Shown here piece after piece: positions 11,820-23,269 of a stretch of 64,000 nt of DNA (its first letter is position 1; each line of letters opens with the position of its first letter). Under the pieces are notes generated by a model, which made no database searches, was not told the DNA's origin, and saw nothing but the letters and a program-made list of their open reading frames with translations. The position numbers and the translations under genes were made by a program. The DNA comes from Ipomoea triloba (Eukaryota; Streptophyta; Magnoliopsida; Solanales; Convolvulaceae): assembly GCF_003576645.1 (NCBI RefSeq), contig NC_044930.1, positions 13,230,109-13,294,108 on the forward strand. The letters are read 5' to 3'.

Positions 11820-12350
11820 TGTGGTATACTATTCACAAAAATATATAGTATATACGGAGGTTATATGTATAACCGTTGTATATACATCAATAATTAAAAA
11901 TTATAGCATATACAGTGGTTAGGTGTATAATTATCGTATATACATATATTTTTATAAAATGTATAACATAGTATATACGACGGTTATCCGTATAACCACC
12001 GGATATACAACAATATTTTTTAAAAAAGTATAGTACATATGGCAGTTAGGAGTATAACCATCGTGTATATATATTTCAAAAAAAAATTTAAAATAAAGAA
12101 TATAATACAGTATATACGACGGTTATTCGTATTATAAAGAATATAATACAATATATACGGCAGTATAATTGTAGTATATACACCGGTTAGGTGTATAACC
12201 GTCGTATATACATATATTTCAAACAATTAAACATAAAGAATATAAAATAGTATATACAACGGTTGTACATATAACCACCTTATATACATCAATATTATAA
12301 AATAAAAAAATCTAATGTAGTATATATGACGGTTAGATGTATAATCGCCG

Positions 12351-12360
<10 letters not shown>
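11820..12360. repeat. tandem palindromic units, CACTA-like subterminal repeats
   Basis: About six or seven degenerate units of roughly 80-90 bp. Each has a short hairpin of the form TATATACGACGGTTA, a spacer, then TAACCGTCGTATATA, separated by A/T-rich linkers. ACGACGGTT/AACCGTCGT repeats are a known style of plant CACTA (En/Spm) subterminal repeat. A candidate CACTA-like end, CACTACAAGATTATTAGGG, lies at 11513. A second fragment of the family is at about 27850-28045. Confidence 0.6.
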
Positions 12361-12419
<59 letters not shown>

Positions 12420-12768
12420 CTGCTCAAGTGTGGACGCGTCTTAACATGTGAACATTGCGGTCACACTACTCAATGTTATAAAATGTACTACTCAATGTTA
12501 GAAAACGCACCACACGAAAATACACAAAGATACTAAAAAATACACCACACACCCAAAATAATGCACCATAACTCCCCTGCCCCTAATTGTGCATTTCTAA
12601 ACACTGTGTGGTGTATATTTCCATACTTAGTGCTGTGTTTTTGGTGATATGTACCTAATGATGCATATTTGTGTGGTGCATTTTCTAAAACTGAGTGGTG
12701 TATATCTATATACATAGTGGTGAGGCCGCACTGTTCACATGTTAAGATGCATCCACACTTAAACTCTA

Positions 12769-12839
<71 letters not shown>

Positions 12840-12842
12840 TAT
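12354..12842. mobile_element. MITE-like TIR element between two microsatellites
   Basis: A (CA)n(TA)n tract (about 12354-12419) is followed by a block of about 335 bp whose ends (12426-12466 and 12720-12760) are inverted repeats containing TTAACATGTGAACA with few mismatches. Then comes a (TA)n tract followed by TATG repeats (about 12771-12842). The interior has repeated phrases such as GTGTGGTGTAT. A related fragment lies near 46375-46450. Confidence 0.65.
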
Positions 12843-13043
12843 GGTTGACTTTATATGAGACAACGTGAATGAACACAATCTACGTACTTTACGAATGCAC
12901 ACACACTAAATTGTGTGCCCTCATGTAAGTCATGTTGGGCTAAGTGCACACAGTTCATGTGAGTCCACCCCTTTCCATGAGTTCGTGTACATGGACAATC
13001 CACATCCATTCATCTTGGCATTACATATGGCTAGAATTTTATG
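12843..13043. other. flank of the Tat element, no gene seen
   Basis: Non-coding sequence with ACAC/CACA words. Its last bases continue directly into 23146 onward once the Tat element and one target copy are removed. Confidence 0.5.
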
Positions 13044-13048
13044 ACTTT

Positions 13049-13494
13049 TGATAGGGGTAAAATCCCGGTCTACGTATCCTGGTCTCCCGGTTTGCGTGCC
13101 CAGTTAGGGGTTTATCAGACCCTCCGAAACTTCTTCTCGATCCGACCGGGCCGTGCATCCTTGCGCTCCGGGCCACAGTTGGGGCCTTTGCAGGGGTTCG
13201 AACCAGAGATCCCGCGCCCGCGTACATATCCGCGGGCGCGTTGGACCGACAGAGTGACTGGTGCATGTTCGCCACGCGTCCTACATGCCGTCAGACCGGA
13301 GGTGCTGTCGAGGCCACTATAAAAGGTGCATTTAATGCAGTAGTGAAGGCTTTTGGCTATTTCTTCTAACACAGTAGCTAAAGAGACCGGGAACCTCTGA
13401 CCCACTGTCACGTAGCTCGGTCTCCCCTAGGGTATTGTACCTTGTACCCGATCTGATATAAATACAGTATTCTGTTCCGTATTTTGCTGTAACA
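13049..13494 (+). repeat. 5' LTR of the Tat element
   Basis: 446 bp, TG...CA, with TATAAAA at 13318-13324 as the likely promoter and TATAAATA at 13457-13464, which could serve in RNA end formation or as a second TATA-like box. A GGTTCGAACC palindrome occurs near 13195-13204. It is co-linear with the 3' LTR without gaps. Confidence 0.93.
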
Positions 13495-13497
13495 TTT

Positions 13498-13515
13498 TGG
13501 CGCCGTCCGTGGGGA
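13498..13515 (+). other. primer binding site of the Tat element
   Basis: TGGCGCCGTCCGTGGGGA, beginning 3 bp after the LTR end. This form is typical of Tat-type Gypsy elements. I did not determine the priming tRNA. Confidence 0.75.
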
Positions 13516-13566
13516 CCGTATAGAACAAAGCCGGCCTGCGCCTTCCCTGTTCGTCGGTCTCTCACC

Positions 13567-15013
13567 ATGTATCCCAACATGGACTATTTCGCCTCTAACA
13601 ACCCGGAGTAGGAGGACCCCGTAGATCTGCGGTCCAGACTCAGTTCCCGGGAAGAGCCGAACAATATGGCCGGGGCCTCTAATCCCGACCGGGCCGCTGC
13701 CCTATCAGTACTCGGCGTACCCGTCAACACCCCAATACCCGGTGTACCCGTCAGCACCTAAGTACCCGGTGTATCCTTTTGACGCGAACACTCAATGGTG
13801 GGCTAACTCACCGCGGTACTACTCACAGCCCTACGCCCCGTCTTTCCCTTTCCAACCGGTGCCACCTGTTCAACCCCAAGCGCCTCCGCCGGAGACCACG
13901 ACGATCGAAGCCGCGGCTACAGCCTCGCCCATCTTGAGGAGGGCTCAGTCCGAGCGACGACCGGTATCTTCAAGGTTTCGGGAATCAGCACCCGCACGAC
14001 GCCCGGTGCTCTCCTGCTTGAGCGGTTCAGGCTCCCAGCAGCCGCCAGAATAGGAGGAGCGACCGCGCGTGAGTGCCTTAGACCGGCTAGACCCGCCGGC
14101 GGAAGAAGCGCATAGATCGTTGCAACTGCCAACTGCGAGCGACGCCGATTCCAGTGAGGCCAGTTCGTCCGATTCACGGCGCCGCAGGCTCCGTGATCCG
14201 GCCCGCTCGTCGGGTCCGTCCCACGGAGTGTTGGATCAAGTCCGCGCAGAGTTCAATCGGTGGAAGCGAGAACAGAGCGACGACCGTACTGCTGACCGGG
14301 CGACCAATTTGCTACGCACACCCTTCACTCCGGAGCTCATGAGTCAGTCGTACCCGATTGACCTGCGAGTCCCCAGGGATAAAGAGTACACCGGCAGATC
14401 GGACCCTGAACAGCACGTGAACCTTTATTACGGCAATATGCTGATGATGGGGTGTCCGAGGCAGTAATGTGCCGGGCGTTTTATTCAACATTGACCGGAC
14501 GAGCGGCAGAGTGGTTCCGTACTTTGGAGCCAGGTTCCATTTCCAATTTCCGAGACCTAGCCTGGAGGTTTGTTGATCCTTTCGCCATGTCAAAGACCGT
14601 GAAGAAACATTTCTCGCATCTGGAAAACGCCAAGCAGTTAGATGGCGAATCGCTCTCCGTATTTATCGAACGCTGGAATAAGGAGATGGCGGAGATCGAG
14701 CCCGTCGATGATGTCACCGCCACTAATCTCTTGCTGAACTCTCTGAGTGCGGGAAATTTATACCAGGATCTTATCCTCCGGCCCCCGTCCTGTTACGAGG
14801 ACGTCGTGCGCAGGGTGGTCGCCCACGCCACCGCCACAGAGGCGAACTCAGCCAAAAGAATGATGGAGACTAGGGGGCCAAGGAGGGATCAAGGTCAGCG
14901 AGATAGACGCCTGAACAATCTGCGACAGAAGGACCGCGATGGAAACCCGATCTACACCCCGCTGACCAGATCGGTTGCAGAAGTCTTACAGTTTGCCAGA
15001 ATTGTCATCTGAT
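13567..15013 (+). pseudogene. Tat element gag, broken
   Basis: Candidate start ATG at 13567, interrupted by TAG at 13609. The frame shifts near 13730, continues from 13742 with TAG at 14051, and shifts again near 14452. The proline-rich N-terminal part precedes a recognisable retrotransposon gag domain (about 14340-14850) with EYTGRSDPEQHVNLYYGNM and FYSTLTGRAAEWFRTL. A basic tail follows. Another shift near 15000 leads into the knuckle-like segment YAYHRNWGHDTEEC, which lacks the first Cys usually present. Structural capsid/nucleocapsid precursor in autonomous relatives. Confidence 0.85.
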
Positions 15014-15017
15014 TCAG

Positions 15018-18000
15018 CTGCCTGCCCTGGCCATAGACGGCCCGGACAAAGATAAGTACTATGCGTATCATCGCAATTGGGGACACGACACCGAAGAGTG
15101 TCATGTGCTTAAGGGCCTGATCGAAGACCTGCTGCATACCGGAGAATTGGCCCAGTTCGCCGAGAAGAAGAAGAAGAACCGGCGAGGGTGGAGAAAATAC
15201 TTCAAGAAGGATAAGGATAAGAAAGACAAGGATCTCGACCTGGACAGAGAGCCTCTGGCTGCCGCTCAGAAGCAGGTTATTCATGTGATATTTGGAGGAC
15301 CGGAGGGTGGTGACACGGCCGGAGACCGTCGTAACTGGGCCCGTGACCTACATGTCGCCCTAGTAGAGGAAACAAACCCGGTGAAAAGGACGAAGATGGA
15401 GCCCATTGTGTTCACCGACCGGGACCTGCCGAGCAGCGCCGACTGCGCGACCGAAGCGTTGGTGATAACCATAGACATCAACGGCGTCGACGTCCAAAGA
15501 GTCATGGTGGACACGGGCTCGAGCGTGAATGTTATGTATTTAGACGTCTTCCGAAAGCTCCAGTTGGACCGATCCCAGCTAACGCCCGTCAGAACCCCGC
15601 TCTCGGCTTTCACAGGAGCAATGATCCATCCGGAGGGAGTAGCCCGTCTGCCTGTGGAGGTCGGGACCGTTCCGAGGGTGCTCCGTGTAACGATGGAGTT
15701 CATCATCGTCGACCTGGCATGTGTTCATAACGTCATTCTTGGTAGGCCGGGGATCTCACAACTCGGTGCAATAATATCAATGCCACATCTATGCATGAAG
15801 TTTCAAACACCGGAAGGCGTGGGCACGGTTAGAGGAGACCCCCAATCGGCCAGACGATGCTATGTCCGGGCCGTACAAAAACAGGACGCCAGCACGTCCC
15901 GAGTGAACACCATCAGTAAAAGGAAGGAGGACGTCCGGATTGAGCGCCTCGAGCCGTCGGAAGAGGTGGAGCTGGTGGCGCTGTCGGAGTCCCGACCGGA
16001 ACGTACGGTGAAGATTGGCTCGGCTTTATCCCCTGATTTGCGGACCGCCATCGTCGCCGTCCTTCGAGAATACACCGACATCTTTGCCTAGGGCCCGGAA
16101 GATATGCCAGGGATCGATCGCCGGACCATATGCCATAGATTAGCTGTCCACCCGGGCTCCCGACCAGTTAAGCAGAAGTAACAGCACCTGGCCTCCGACA
16201 GACGAGAGTTTGTCCTATCCGAAACGAGGTCCTTGGCAGCAGCCGGACATATCCGGGAGGTCCATTACCCCGAATGGTTAGCGAGCGTTGTCCTCGTCCC
16301 CAAGCCTCCAGCCTGGAGGATGTGCGTGGATTACACCGATCTCAACAAGGCGTGCCCATTAGACCCTTACCCGTTCCCGAGCATCCACCAAATGGTTGAT
16401 GAGACCGCAGGCGCTGAGCTGTTAAGCTTCATGGATGCGTTTAAAGGGTATCACCAGGTGATGATGGCTGAGGAGGACGAGGCGAAAACAACGTTCATTA
16501 CCCCGGACGGTCTGTACTGCTACCGAGTGATGCCATTCGGCCTACGCAATGCGGGAGCTACTTACCAGAGGATGGTGAATGCCTTATTCGGAGAGTTGAT
16601 AAGCAAGACGATGGAGGCCTACATCGATGATATGCTAGTAAAGAGCAGGAGCATGCACGACCATGCGTCCGACCTAAGACAGAGTTTCAAAATTATGAGG
16701 CGTAACCGGCTGAGGCTTAACCCGACCAAATGCACATTCGTTGTACAGACCAGAAAGTTCCTCGGGTTTATGATGACGAGGAAAGGGATCGAGCCGAACC
16801 CCGCAAAGGTAAAAGCGATCATGGACATGAGGCCGCCGGCCACGGTTCGGGAAGTTCAATAGTTGACTGGTCGGTTGGCCACCCTGAGCTGTTTTCTCTC
16901 GAAACTTGCTGAGCGAGCCCACCCGTTCTTCCAGACGTTGAAGAAGACGTCCGCCTTTGTGTGGACTGATGATTGCCAACGGGCTTTCGAGAGCTTGAAG
17001 GAATATTTGGCCTCGCCAATAGTGCTGTCTAGACCGGAGCTCGGTGAAGAATTACAGATCTATCTCTCCGCATCCGATCGCGCAATCAGTGCGATGCTTT
17101 GCCGAACCGACCCTGAGGGGATACAGTGCCCGGTCTATTACATTAGCCACGCACTCCAAGGTCCCGAATTACGGTACTCTCGGCTGGAGAAGGTCGTGTT
17201 TGCATTATACACGACCACGAAGAAGCTCACACCCTACTTTCAAGGCCGAGTGATCCGAGTACTAACCGACCAGCCGATGGGCGCTATCCTTCGAACGACT
17301 ACATCCTCCGGTCGGCTGGTTAAGTGGGCGATGATGTTAACCCAGTTCACGATCGAATACACGCCCAGACCGGCCATTAAAGGACAAGCCTTAGCGGATT
17401 TCGTTGTGGAATGTTTGGCACGGGATGGCAGCACCTCGCCGACCGCTGACCCCGCCCCGGCGGAGTGGGAAATCGCAACTGACGGGTCGAGCTGCAAGCA
17501 AGGTGCTGGTGCTGGTATAGTTCTCACCAGCCCGGAGGGCTTTAAAGTCTATTACGCCCTGTCGCTCGCCTTCTCACCGACCAACAATGAAGCTGAATAT
17601 GAGGCCTTCATAGCGGGCTTGTGTCACGCCTGCTCTCTAGGGGCTCGACACGTGAAGATCTGAACTGACTCAACCCTGGTGGTCGGATAGGTCACCGGTG
17701 CCTTCGAGGCAAAGGGAGAACGGCTAGCCCGGTACCGCGACCACGCCCTATCCGTTATGGGATCGTTTAATGCGTGCGTCGCCGAGCATATCCCGCGGGC
17801 TGAGAATGCAGACGCGGACATGTTATCCCGGTTATCGCACGAGGCCCTAGAATATATATCCAAGGTTGCCCGGGTGGAAGAGCTGTCGACCGCGTGTATT
17901 GATGTGCTGCCCGTGACCCCGGTTGATGCAGGGACGGATGAGTGGATCTCTGACCTTCGGTCATTCTTAGAAACCGGAACCTTACCGGAGAATGAGTAGA

Positions 18001-19149
18001 GGGCCAGGAAGGTGAAGCTACGCGCCCCCCGGTTCCAGATAGTCGACAACCGCCTTTACCGACGGTCTTATGGTGGGCCGTTGATGAGATGTTTGTCCCG
18101 GTTTGAGGATGAACTTGTGATGATCGAGATGCACTCCGGACTTTGCTCCGCTCATCAGGGGGGCCGGGCCTTGGCAAGAAGAATAATGCTGATCGGTTAC
18201 TATTGGCCGTCGATCTAGTTAGACTGCGAGGCGCTGGCAAAATCGTGCGAATCGTGCCAACTGTACGCCCGGGTCCCGGGCAGACCAGCCACCTTTTACC
18301 ATCCGGTCAGTACGGCAATACCGTTCGCTAAATGGGGAGTGGACATCTTGGGACCCTTCCCACAGTTGACCGGTCGACGTTGCTTCATTATCGTCGCTAT
18401 TGATTACTTCTCGAAGTGGATCGAAGCCGAACCGTTGGCGACGATCACTTCTCAGTAGTGCGCCCGGTTTGTATGGCGAAACGTGATCTCCCGCTTTGGG
18501 GTTCCGGTTCAGTTGGTGACCGACAACGGGAAGCAGTTCGAGAGCGAATACTTCCAAAACTTCCTAGCGACTGTCGGCACTAGATCGGTCCGGTCTTCCG
18601 TCGCATACCCTCAAGGGAACGGCCAGGTTGAGAACGCAAACCGGACCATTCTGGAGGGGCTCAAGAAGAAGTTGCATTCGGCTGGACGAAGCTGGGCGGA
18701 TGAGCTCCCATATATCTTGTGGTCGTACCAGACTACACCCCGTGAAGCCATGAAGGAAACACCTTTTGCATTAGTCTACGGTGCTGAAGCCCGTCTGCCG
18801 GTGGAGGCATGGATACCGACCTCTCGAGAGCGGGTTTACGATGAGAATGGCAATGATTCCCTGATGGTCACCGAGCTGGATTCCCCGGAGGGTCGAGGAG
18901 TATCAGAAGAAATTGAAAGCATACCGCGACCCTAAGGTGCGCCCCCAGTACTTTCAGGTCGGGGATTACGTGCTGCGAGAGAGACAGGCCAGTAAGCCGC
19001 TCGAGGGCGGGAAGCTGGCCTAGAGTTGGGAAGGACCATATGTTATTTCGGCCGTCGTGAGACCGGGAACCTACCGGCTCGAAACCACTACCGGCAGGCC
19101 GGTTGACCGCATTTGGAACTCTTAGCACTTGGTTCATTTTTATCAATAG
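15018..19149 (+). pseudogene. Tat element pol: protease, RT, RNase H, second RNase H, integrase, with premature stops
   Basis: One frame is kept from about 15018 to about 18890. Order: aspartic protease (VMVDTGSSVNVMY, DTGSS at 15510-15524); reverse transcriptase with YIDDMLVKS near 16620; RNase H; second RNase H-like domain (EIATDGSSCKQGAGAG near 17470, NNEAEYEAF near 17585); integrase with D in WGVDILGP, D in VTDNGKQFE and E in GQVENANR. Premature stops are at 16089, 16179, 16860, 17661, 17688, 17997, 18216 and 18456. After a 1-nt shift near 18890 there are two more at 19021 and 19123. The natural end appears to be TAG at 19147. Apart from the stops the domains are well preserved, so disablement is recent. 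Confidence 0.92.
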
Positions 19150-19284
19150 CTTGTAATAGGATCGGGAGCCTGCGCGCCCCAGTTTACTTTGGCCCTGCGC
19201 GGCCGATTCGGTAGACCCTGCGTGGTCGTTCTGTTTGAAATGTAGAACCGACCGGTTAGGTCGGCTTTACCTTAAAATGTTTTA

Positions 19285-19850
19285 CCCTTAATGGTGAGAG
19301 CAAGGTGCTCACCCCGGGAGCAAGGTGCCCGGTTACCGGTCTTCGGACCTTAATGGTGAGAGCAAGGTGCTCACCCCAGGAGCAAGGTGCCCGGTTACCG
19401 GTCTTCGGACCTTAATGGTGAGAGCAAAGTGCTCACCCCGGGAGCAAGGTGCCCGGTTACCGGTCTTTGGACCTTAATGGTGAGAGCGAGGTGCTCACCC
19501 CAGGAGCAAGGTACCCGGTTACCGGTCTTCAGACCTTAATGGTGAGAGCAAGGTGCTCACCCCGGGTGTAAGGTGCCCGGTTACCGGTCTTCGGACCTTA
19601 ATGGTGAGAGCAAGGTGCTCACCCCGGGAGCAAGGTGCCCGGTTACCAGTCTTCGGACCTTAATGGTGAGAGCAAGGTGCTCACCCCGGGACTAAGGTGC
19701 CCGGTTACCGGTCTTCGGACCTTAATGGTGAGAGTAAGGTGCTCACCCCGGGAGCAAGGTGCCCGATTACCAGTCTTCGGACCTTAATGGTGAGAGCAAT
19801 GTGCTCACCCCGGGAGTAAGGTGCCCGGTTACCGGTCTATGGACCTTAAC
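19285..19850. repeat. 62-bp tandem array, about nine copies, between pol and the antisense gene
   Basis: The unit begins CCTTAATGGTGAGAGCAAGG and includes the self-complementary pair GGTGAG...CTCACC and the phrase GCCCGGTTACCGGTCTTC. Copies differ at only one to three positions, implying recent amplification or homogenisation. Tandem arrays in this position are known for Tat/Ogre-type elements and can seed satellites. The array separates the ends of two convergent coding regions. Confidence 0.92.
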
Positions 19851-19997
19851 TGATATGCGCAAAACTAAATAATACAAAGCGAATGAAAGTAAATACGCAA
19901 GGAGGATCGAAAAGTTTTTATTAATCGGGTCAAAGGCCGTCAAAATAAAGTAGTGCCCGGCACAACGAGGCTGGGCTCTCGGTTCGCGTCACCTAAT

Positions 19998-22237
19998 CTA
20001 CTTCGCCTCGGCCGATGGCTCGGCTCTCGGCTCCGCGTCGCCCTCCGCCGCTGGTCCGGCACTTGGGGTCGCCACGGACTCCGCCGTTGGTCCAGCGGTA
20101 GCCGCGGCCTCCGCCGATGGTCCAGCGGAAACCCCAACAACGGGGACCGGTAGGGTACGCCTGTCCGGAACCTTAGAGAATGGCGTCGGGCCGGGGTCGG
20201 GCACCTCCTCCTGGAGAATGGCCAGGATCTTCGGAAGGTCGTCGTCGTCGATCGCAACCTCCAGCTCAGTCCTAACGTCGTTCTACATGGCCCTCCGGCC
20301 GCTGTTGAACGCCCATGACCCAAACTCCTACATCAGGTCTTCCCCGATCAGGGTCCGCGAGATGGCTGCGAGGACGGCTTCCCCGGTCTCTTGCCCTCGG
20401 CAGATATGCCGGGCGAGCAGGACGGGGTCGGTGAGGATTTTTTCCCCGAGGTCTGCCCATTCTAGGATCCGTCTCCAGTCTCCTCGGCCGTCCTCAGCTT
20501 GCCCTCGAGTTCTTGGATCCGCTGCTCTCGCTTTGCGAGGGACTTCTTAAGCGGCGCAACCTCCCGACGGTGGATCTCGTCCCCGTCCTTCGCTCGGGCA
20601 AACAGGTCGGTGACCGAGTGAGCCATCTGCAAAACCCCCGGTAAGAGAGGCTGTAACCAGCAACAAAGTGTATTAAATTAAGTTTGCACTACCTGGATCA
20701 GGTCGCAGGCAATGCGTTCCCCGACTAGAGCGGTCGACCACCCGCTCGTCTTCTCCGGAGGAGGGGCCGCGGCGCAGATCCTCGATAGTAGAGCCGCAGG
20801 AGGCTCGTCTCCGTGCTTCATCAGCACGTCAATCACCGGCGTCGTAGACCCAGACCCGTCACGGCGAGGGCGTTTCATCGTCGCGACCTCCTCGACCTCT
20901 ACGAGCTCTTTTTCCTTCCCGCGCTTGGCAGCCCGGGCCGCGTCTTGCTCGCCGCTCAAACCGGCAAGGCGCGTAGTGGCCAAGGGCAGGCTAGTAGGGA
21001 CCGGCGCTTCGGCGTTGGGATCCGCCGGTTTCGAAGGCTCGGCCTTCTTGGACCCTAGGCTGATTTTTGTCACCGACGCGGGCGGGCGGGCAGAGACTGG
21101 AAAGCTCCTCATGGTGCCTGAAGAATAAAAAACGAGGTTAAAATCCCGACCTCCAAACAACCGACCTCAGATCGGCAACCCTTACGAACCTCGTGAACCG
21201 GCCTCCGGAAGGGGAGGTCCGACGGCTACTGTCACCACCGCCCTCTCGGGCGTGTACTTCTCCGCTAGGTCATATCTGGGGGGCTCGAGGTTCGCCTCCT
21301 GGTATTCCTCGGGCGATCGGAAGATCTCATACTCGTACTCCTCGGCCAAGAGTTTTACGGCCGCATCGTTCAGAGCCTGGCTTTGTCTGGGTCGCTTGTG
21401 CTCCGTCACGAGGACCGGTCATTCTCTGTCGACCGGGAGAGGCCATGGGTATTTGACCGACAGAATCCGATCCTTCCAGCCTCTGTTGTTCTCGGGCATA
21501 TAGAATCTTGCAGAAGTGCTCGCGAGATTGTATGCACAAGACGCCGCCCCCGTGTTTTACCGATAAAGGCCGGACCGAGAAAAGGTACCGGAAAAGCTCA
21601 AAAGTCGCGGGGAGACCGTGGCGATCGCATATTTGCAGAAAGCACGCCAAGGTGCGGTGGGCATTAGGGGCAATCTGCCCGGGCAGAACCCTGTAATACT
21701 TCATAAAACCCAATAGGAAGGGATGGAACTAGAAGGTTAACGGGGCCTTGATGGAGTCCAAGTGCATCCCGAGCCAGTCCCCGTTCGTTCGGTCGATGAC
21801 GCTCCCCAAAGACCGTTTGGTCTCAAATTTAACGACCCCGGTTAGTAGGGCTGAGATCTCTTCGATCTCCCCACGGGTAAGGAGCTGGTATGTTGCCGCA
21901 GGCCGCTGTTTTCCAAGCGGATTCTGCTAGCGGTCACGGGAGGAGTGGAATCGACCGGCAAACCGGCGAACCAATCCCTACCATGAGCGGTGGGGACGGG
22001 CTTCCCTCGACCCGAAGGCCCTGCTTCCGTGGCGAGGGGCTCTACGGCGGGCCGGGAATCTGCTTCGTCATTCCCGGTTCCCGGTTGATTATGAGGCTGG
22101 GCTAAGCCCTCGTTCTCCCCGGAGTAAGTGTCTATGGCGTTGATCACGGAGTCATAGGTCAAGACCGTGAATGATCCGACCTCGACCGAGCCGCCGTAGC
22201 TGTGAATGGATAGGTTCTGGCTATTCGATCCGCTCAT
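19998..22237 (-). pseudogene. antisense gene of the Tat element, candidate introns, mildly disabled
   Basis: Start ATG at 22237 (MSGSNSQNLS); end TAG at 20000-19998. Between them the minus strand codes for an acidic N-terminus, a segment like the putative gypsy-type transposon domain PF04195 (YYRVLPGQIAPNAHRTLACF and nearby, about 21710-21440), a Lys/Glu-rich middle, a coiled-coil-like stretch near 20590-20470 (REQRIQELEGKLR) and an Ala/Pro-rich tail. Candidate GT-AG introns at 21189-21118 (72 bp) and 20692-20627 (66 bp) join flanking frames exactly; one at 22336-22246 would be in the 5' leader. Damage: 1-nt shifts near 21890, 21500 and 20470, and stops at 21729-21731, 21419-21421, 20328-20330 and 20283-20285. 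Antisense ORFs are known in Tat elements; the function is unknown. Confidence 0.72.
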
Positions 22238-22460
22238 GGCTGTACCTAGCAAGGACAGAGAAGTGTCTTACTAAGGGCAGCCCGGGACCCAAAATCATAA
22301 ACCAAAAGTATCTGCGAAAGTGAGCGAGGAAATTACCTGTTCAAGAAAGCGTGAATACGCACTGCAGTTGACAGGGGCGAGCTCGGGAAATTTCGATAGC
22401 TCGGGAAGCTCTGGGTTGAACTTTTTTTCGTGAAAGTTGGAAAGGGCGTGAGAGTCCCGT

Positions 22461-22467
22461 TTTTATA
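22461..22467 (-). promoter_or_regulatory. candidate TATA box of the antisense gene
   Basis: The minus strand reads CTCTATAAAAACGGG, giving TATAAAA about 225 bp upstream of the antisense ATG at 22237. It lies just inside the 3' LTR and is separate from the LTR's own sense TATA box. Confidence 0.55.
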
Positions 22468-22699
22468 GAGGGAAGAGTAAGGGGCCGCCGGTTCGGTTCC
22501 CCGCGACCTAAGCCTAACCTAGGCCCAAGTTCCGAGGTCCACGGGAACACGACGCGTGGGCGTTAGGGCTGACGACTTCTGCTGACGTCGCCTCCCATCC
22601 TTGCTCTTCGGTTGAACGAGAACGACGCAACCCGGGACTGTTCGCACAGCCCGGACTTTTCTTCCCGATGGTCGTAAAAGACCGGGCTGGGGTGCTAGA

Positions 22700-23145
22700 T
22701 GATAGGGGTAAAATCCCGGTCTACGTATCCTGGTCTCCCGATCTGCGTGCCCAGTTAGGGGTTTATCAGACCCTCCGAAACTTTTTCTCGATCCGACCGG
22801 GCCGTGCATCCTTGCGCTCCAGGCCACAGTTGGAGCTTTTGCAGGGGTTCGAACCAAAGACCCCGCGCCCGCGTACATATCCGCGGGCGTGTTGGACCGA
22901 CAGAGTGACCGGTCCATGTCTGCCACGCATCCTACATGCCGTCAGACCGGAGGTGCTGTCGAGGCCACTATAAAAGGTGCATTTAATGCAGTAGTGAAGA
23001 CTTTTGGCTATTTCTTCTAACACAGTAGCTAAAGAGACCGGGAACCTCTGACCCACTGTCACGTAGCTCGGTCTCCCCTAGGGTATTGTACCTTGTACCC
23101 GATCTGATATAAATACAGTATTCTGTTCCGTATTTTGCTGTATCA
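22700..23145 (+). repeat. 3' LTR of the Tat element
   Basis: 446 bp, TG...CA, gap-free alignment to the 5' LTR with 16 mismatches counted by eye. It is followed by the target duplication ACTTT at 23146-23150. The stretch upstream is only weakly purine-rich, so the polypurine tract is not textbook. Confidence 0.93.
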
Positions 23146-23269
23146 ACTTTATTTTTAGAATTCCTTTTTTTTTTGTTTTATTTCCAAGGGTTAATTCGTA
23201 ATTTGTATATGCATCTAAATTTGATTTAATATTATTTAATGACATTTTGCATGTTTTTTAGATGTATAT

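Larger units (their letters stand above)
13049..23145 (+). mobile_element. complete Ty3/gypsy retrotransposon, Tat lineage, 10.1 kb
   Basis: Two 446-bp LTRs (13049-13494 and 22700-23145) both begin TGATAGGGG and end in CA. The 5-bp target duplication ACTTT is perfect (13044-13048 and 23146-23150). A primer-site-like sequence TGGCGCCGTCCGTGGGGA follows the 5' LTR. Internal order is gag, protease, RT, RNase H, a second RNase H-like domain, integrase, a 62-bp tandem array, then a convergent antisense gene. The second RNase H and the antisense reading frame fit the Tat lineage. By eye the LTRs differ at 16 of 446 positions, 14 of them transitions. Internal genes carry several stops and frameshifts, so this copy is probably non-autonomous. 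Confidence 0.93.

Noticed and set aside
13039..13580. Several open frames of 78-98 codons on both strands in the LTR
   Set aside because: They overlap the LTR and primer site, repeat in the 3' LTR, and resemble no protein; GC-rich sequence simply has few stops.
16619..16979. Minus-strand frames opposite the RT domain
   Set aside because: Shadows of the coding strand in a GC-rich pol region; the sense frame carries clear RT motifs.
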